From NCBI GenBank assembly GCA_016935665.1, contig JAFGQN010000011.1, forward strand, positions 1 through 53,408: DNA of 53,408 nucleotides. The letters are read 5' to 3'. The notes beneath the pieces were generated by a model. It did no database searches and was not told the DNA's origin. It saw only the letters and a program-made list of their open reading frames with translations. The DNA comes from Deltaproteobacteria bacterium. GTDB taxonomy: Bacteria; Myxococcota_A; Polyangia; JAAYKL01. This document shows, piece after piece, positions 50,201 to 53,408 of the stretch. Made by a program: the position numbers and the translations under genes. Each line of letters opens with the position of its first letter. The first letter of the stretch is position 1.

Positions 50201-50917
50201 ATGGCAGCCGCCAAAAAAATCCCTGCGACAGTGACCGCCGTCATCCATCATCTTGATGGTGTACGGACCCTGCTTTTAAAACCCCAGCGGCGTATACCCA
50301 AATTTGCGCCAGGTCAATTTTTGCATCTGGCCATTGACAGCTACGATCCCAGCCTGCACTGGCCCGATTCCAGGGTTTTTTCGATTTGCAGTGCCCCCGA
50401 AAGTAGAGACGAGGTGCGAATCACCTTTTCGAAAGTGGGCAAATTCACATCCCGCATGATGGAACTGACTGAAGGCGATGATGTTTGGCTGAAACTGCCA
50501 TATGGGGACTTTACAATTGCTGGGCATGGCCACAAAACAAACATCCTGATAGCTGGCGGGACAGGGATTACCCCCTTTATGTCATGGATTTGGTCCGAGG
50601 CGAAAGAGACCTGTGAAACCAAAATCATTTACGGTGCTCGCAGTCCGGAGCATCTTATATTTGAAAATGCATTGAATACTGCATGCTATGAAAACGGCAA
50701 CCTGTCCTGGACACCATTTCTCGAAGAAGGAGAATACCCTGGCGCCATCAGAGGAAGGCTCAATATAAACGATATATTCAGGGTATGCAAAATTGATTTG
50801 AGCCACAAAGATTACAACTTTTTTATTTCCGGCCCCCCTCAAATGATAGATTATTTCCAGAAATCCCTGATAGACAAAAGTGTTCCGCAGAAAAACATAT
50901 TCGTGGATGCGTGGTAA
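50201..50917 (+). CDS. Dideoxysugar pathway flavin reductase without ferredoxin domain
   Basis: A 238-residue ferredoxin-reductase-type flavoprotein: FAD motif RVFSICSAP (Arg58) and NAD(P) motif GGTGITPFMSW (119-129), ending FVDAW. It sits in the slot of the CDP-6-deoxy-delta-3,4-glucoseen reductase (E3; AscD/DdhD). Known E3 enzymes have an extra plant-type [2Fe-2S] domain and are about 330 residues; this one has no N-terminal CxxxxCxxC motif and none is encoded nearby. It could reduce the E1 cluster directly or through a ferredoxin encoded elsewhere. Cytoplasmic. Three bases separate it from rfbH. Confidence 0.75.
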   Translation: MAAAKKIPATVTAVIHHLDGVRTLLLKPQRRIPKFAPGQFLHLAIDSYDPSLHWPDSRVFSICSAPESRDEVRITFSKVGKFTSRMMELTEGDDVWLKLPYGDFTIAGHGHKTNILIAGGTGITPFMSWIWSEAKETCETKIIYGARSPEHLIFENALNTACYENGNLSWTPFLEEGEYPGAIRGRLNINDIFRVCKIDLSHKDYNFFISGPPQMIDYFQKSLIDKSVPQKNIFVDAW

Positions 50918-50921
50918 ACCA

Positions 50922-51890
50922 ATGAAGATTGCCATTACCGGAGGAAATGGATTCCTTGGGCGCCACTTTATACAGGTCGCTCTCCAAAAAGGATTTCATG
51001 TCACTGCCCTGCAAGGTCCCGGAGCTTCTATCCGCAATTCCAGCCATTTTCTGAAAATTGTAGAAGGAAGCTTGGGCAATAGGAATGGTGAAGCACGGAA
51101 CGTTTTGGAGGGCGCCGATGTGTATATCAATATGGCGGCTCTCGGTGTGCAAAGCAGAGATCGCAGTTGGTCCAAAATGATCGATGTGAATTGTCAGCAA
51201 CCGCTTGAATGGCTGGAAATGGCCAAAGAAATTGGTGTCCAACATGCTATCGCGCTGGGGACTGCTCTTGAATATGCAGGAACGGGCAATTTACCACACA
51301 ACACCCCAGAAGAGCTACCAGCCCCCTCTCACAAGCTATCGGATGAAGAGTCTTCTCTGGAATGCACAGATGCGTATGGCGCCACCAAAGCCGCAGGAGG
51401 CATCCTGTTGCGCAGCTATTCCAGAACGATAGATCTGCCACTCACATACCTTCGACTGGCATCGCTGTTTGGTCCGAACGATGACGCGCGTAAGTTTTTG
51501 CCATCAGCAATAGCAGCTGCGAGGCATGAACGCGAATTTCCCATGTCGCAAGGAGAACAGGTCCGGGAATGGCTCCATGTGACAGATGCTGTTAACGCCA
51601 TCCTGCTGGCTGCAACGGATGAGTCCCCCTGTGAAGGCATCTACAATGTTGGGACTGGTCAAGGGATCACCTTGGTGGAAGCGGCTCAAAATGTTTTCGC
51701 ATCTTTTGGCACGCCAAGGGAGCTCATACAGATTGGGAAATACAAATACAGAAAAAACGAAAGTCATGTTTTGGTAATGGATTGTCAAAAATTCAGCCAA
51801 AGATATGCGTGGCGGCCAACCATCGCACTTCAGGATTGGCTTATTGAACTTGCCCAAAACCATCTCGTGGAGAAAACCAATGCCAACTGA
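50922..51890 (+). CDS. NAD-dependent epimerase/reductase of the dideoxysugar pathway
   Basis: A 322-residue extended SDR starting at the ATG at 50922 (MKIAITGGNGFLGRH), 4 bp after the reductase gene. It has the cofactor loop GGNGFLG, a GTALEYAG segment, YGATK (Tyr-x3-Lys), and a REWLHVTDAV motif. Its position fits the last step, a 4-keto reductase (abequose/paratose-type) or epimerase that gives the final CDP-3,6-dideoxyhexose. The exact sugar cannot be told. A longer frame to 50880 is ignored because the SDR fold begins at 50922. Confidence 0.82.
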   Translation: MKIAITGGNGFLGRHFIQVALQKGFHVTALQGPGASIRNSSHFLKIVEGSLGNRNGEARNVLEGADVYINMAALGVQSRDRSWSKMIDVNCQQPLEWLEMAKEIGVQHAIALGTALEYAGTGNLPHNTPEELPAPSHKLSDEESSLECTDAYGATKAAGGILLRSYSRTIDLPLTYLRLASLFGPNDDARKFLPSAIAAARHEREFPMSQGEQVREWLHVTDAVNAILLAATDESPCEGIYNVGTGQGITLVEAAQNVFASFGTPRELIQIGKYKYRKNESHVLVMDCQKFSQRYAWRPTIALQDWLIELAQNHLVEKTNAN

Positions 51891-53169
51891 TACATTTCGG
51901 AGATTTTTTAAAGTGGAGGAATGTCCTCCTGGTAAAGATCTCTTTTCTCTGAAAGCTGACCATAAGGGAAACTATGATTTTTACATCAAAAGGACCCGGC
52001 CGGCATGGTTCAAAACCAATGTGCGCACTATTAAAAACGCACTGCTGATGCCATTTGTTTCCCCAAGGCACGTACCACCGAATTTTTTGATGGAAAACAC
52101 CGTTTACGACGCCAGGTACAGACCCGTATATGAAGGGAATCATTACAAATCAATATATCGCGGATTCACAGATCACCCCAACCTCCCCTCTCAACCCACT
52201 ATGTCGAAAGGTGTTGAGAGGATACGGAAAAAGGCGGTGTATTTCGGCGCATTTCAAGGACATTACGGTCATTTTATTATAGAGACTCTTTCAAGAATGT
52301 GGCCGTTGCTAGAGCGTCAGTTTGATTCCGACGAATATGATATTGTTTTCAACTTGTTCGGTACGGAGAAATATCGAACGGAAGAAAGCGTTTTTAACAG
52401 CTACTATGGGCAGTATTTATTTGACGGACTGGGAATTCCACAGCACCAGGTTAAATTTCTTCGTCGACCAAGTCTCTATAATGAAGTATTCGTTCCAACC
52501 AATGCCATATCCCTAAGCAATTACGATTGCTTTGCAAGCGCTGAGGCGCTGAAAATGTGGCATCATATTAATACCCAAATGAGCAAACGCGGAACGCAGG
52601 ATTGGTCAGAAAAGATTTACATCACCCGCGCTCACTTAACCAATCCTGTGCAGGGAAGACGGCTGGTGAATGAGGACGACGTTGAGCAGCTGGCCAGAGA
52701 AATGGGGTATTCCATTTTAATCCCCGAAGAGCTGCCAAACGAGTTTGAAAAACAAAAGGCCCTGAGAGGTGCAAAGATAATTATGGGCTGTCCTGGCTCG
52801 GGATTGTTGAATAGCATTTTTGCCCCGGTTGGAACAAAAGTAATCAGTGTTTTCAATCTGAAATCGTACATTGGCAATCCTGCAGTTGTCCATCAGATTT
52901 GTTTGAACCACTTTAAATCTCAACAAACATTTATGTATGCCGAAGATGACCTTATAGCAGATTCCGAGCGGGAATGGTCCGTGGATATTGACAAGGTAAA
53001 AAAATTTATGCTTCAAGTTGAGGAATATCAGGGGCCCGGAACACAATCCCAATGCCCCCATGGACATATTTCTGCCAGGCAGGCCCAGGAGGGAAAAAAG
53101 AAGAACCGAACTGGTTTACTCGGATTAAAAGCAGCGTTGCTGCGAAAACTGTTTGGTTCGCAAGTCTAG
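51880..53169 (+). CDS. GT61-type (DUF563) glycosyltransferase
   Basis: The 429-residue protein starts at the ATG at 51880, 11 bp inside the preceding gene. It fits the DUF563/GT61 family: AVYFGAFQGHYGHFIIETLSR near residue 125 (the conserved GHxxHF-like start), KIYITRAHLTNPVQGRRLVNED near 245 (usual yISR...RRxxNE), and IIMGCPGSGLLNSIFAPVGTKVI near 300 (usual GaHGAgLtNxlF). Its C-terminal ~45 residues are basic (RQAQEGKKKNRTGL). It likely adds one sugar of the capsule repeat; donor and acceptor are unknown. Soluble, no signal peptide. Confidence 0.85.
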   Translation: MPTDTFRRFFKVEECPPGKDLFSLKADHKGNYDFYIKRTRPAWFKTNVRTIKNALLMPFVSPRHVPPNFLMENTVYDARYRPVYEGNHYKSIYRGFTDHPNLPSQPTMSKGVERIRKKAVYFGAFQGHYGHFIIETLSRMWPLLERQFDSDEYDIVFNLFGTEKYRTEESVFNSYYGQYLFDGLGIPQHQVKFLRRPSLYNEVFVPTNAISLSNYDCFASAEALKMWHHINTQMSKRGTQDWSEKIYITRAHLTNPVQGRRLVNEDDVEQLAREMGYSILIPEELPNEFEKQKALRGAKIIMGCPGSGLLNSIFAPVGTKVISVFNLKSYIGNPAVVHQICLNHFKSQQTFMYAEDDLIADSEREWSVDIDKVKKFMLQVEEYQGPGTQSQCPHGHISARQAQEGKKKNRTGLLGLKAALLRKLFGSQV

Positions 53170-53378
53170 CCCCCCGATCCCCGTTAAAATCTTTAGATAG
53201 CAGCTGACTCAGATACCTTCCAAACGTCATTTATCACTTTTTTGCAAAGGCTCCATGACTGTGCAAGCCAGTGGCACCACAAACTCTTTTGCGGCGCTTA
53301 TCGTGTCCTTCCGGTGAGCGTGCATGAATGCAGAAAAGAATTGATGAAGAGTGAGGCCAGCTTTGAAAGGAGCTGGAG

Positions 53379-53408
53379 ATGACGGAAGTATCAATTGAGA
53401 AAATGATA
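53379..53408 (+). CDS. Start of a new gene, cut by the window edge
   Basis: An ATG at 53379 with a good ribosome site (AAAGGAG, 6 nt before it) opens a frame that runs ten codons (MTEVSIEKMI) to the edge. It is 209 bp after the GT61 gene. Too short to identify; a chance frame is possible. Confidence 0.4.
   Translation, partial: MTEVSIEKMI

Overview
The window (about 53.4 kb) reads as chromosome of a Gram-negative bacterium from the former Deltaproteobacteria, most likely Myxococcota or Bradymonadota. This is an inference from gene content, because no rRNA or tRNA is present. Pointers are the Asp/Thr-rich 'DTxADT' linker on a secreted esterase, a calcium-loop motif of the 'DxDGDG...DCNDxD...P' kind, a 30-heme cytochrome, a deltaproteobacterial-type CheA and PlsB. 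Outer-membrane proteins, KdsD and capsule export genes confirm a diderm envelope. I saw no insertion sequence, prophage, CRISPR or RNA gene.

Layout. 1-906: 3' end of a secreted esterase. 1650-2370 (-): HPF/RaiA-type ribosome hibernation factor and a small unknown protein. 2756-4486 (+): PTS enzyme I. 4539-5156 (-): ATC-hydrolase-like protein. 5686-9623 (-): NADP-type glutamate dehydrogenase, overlapping by 4 bp a large protein with a KaiC-like and a PEP-synthase-like ATP-binding part. 9808-16480 (+): three packed genes for an Fe-S/FAD/cytochrome-b-like membrane protein, a 30-CxxCH periplasmic cytochrome and a probable outer-membrane beta-barrel. Together they look like a trans-envelope electron conduit. 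16482-21048 (-): a seven-TM sulfatase-fold enzyme and a metallo-beta-lactamase-fold protein with two cyclic-nucleotide-binding domains.

21354-30918 (+): a complete chemosensory operon in the order STAS, CheY, CheA, Cache-PAS receptor, CheW, CheR, CheB, and a soluble receptor-like protein. The last carries a CheZ-like D-x-x-x-Q motif. Both receptor-like proteins end in an F-E-x-F tail that fits the CheR/CheB tether consensus. 31043-32745 (-): a CoA-binding protein and TruD. 32892-35474 (+): PlsB.

36022-53169 (+): a capsule or surface polysaccharide locus. It starts with KdsD, a small lipoprotein and the ABC export machine (KpsM, KpsT, KpsE, KpsD types). A 1308-residue glycosyltransferase with seven N-terminal repeats and a sulfotransferase follow. 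Then comes a CDP-3,6-dideoxyhexose pathway: RfbF, RfbG, RfbH, a reductase without its usual ferredoxin domain, and a terminal SDR. A GT61-type glycosyltransferase closes the run, and a new gene begins at the right edge.

Most noteworthy are the electron-conduit operon, the CheZ-like motif in the soluble receptor-like protein, the KaiC-like/PEP-synthase-like partner of glutamate dehydrogenase, and the dideoxysugar reductase that lacks its [2Fe-2S] domain.
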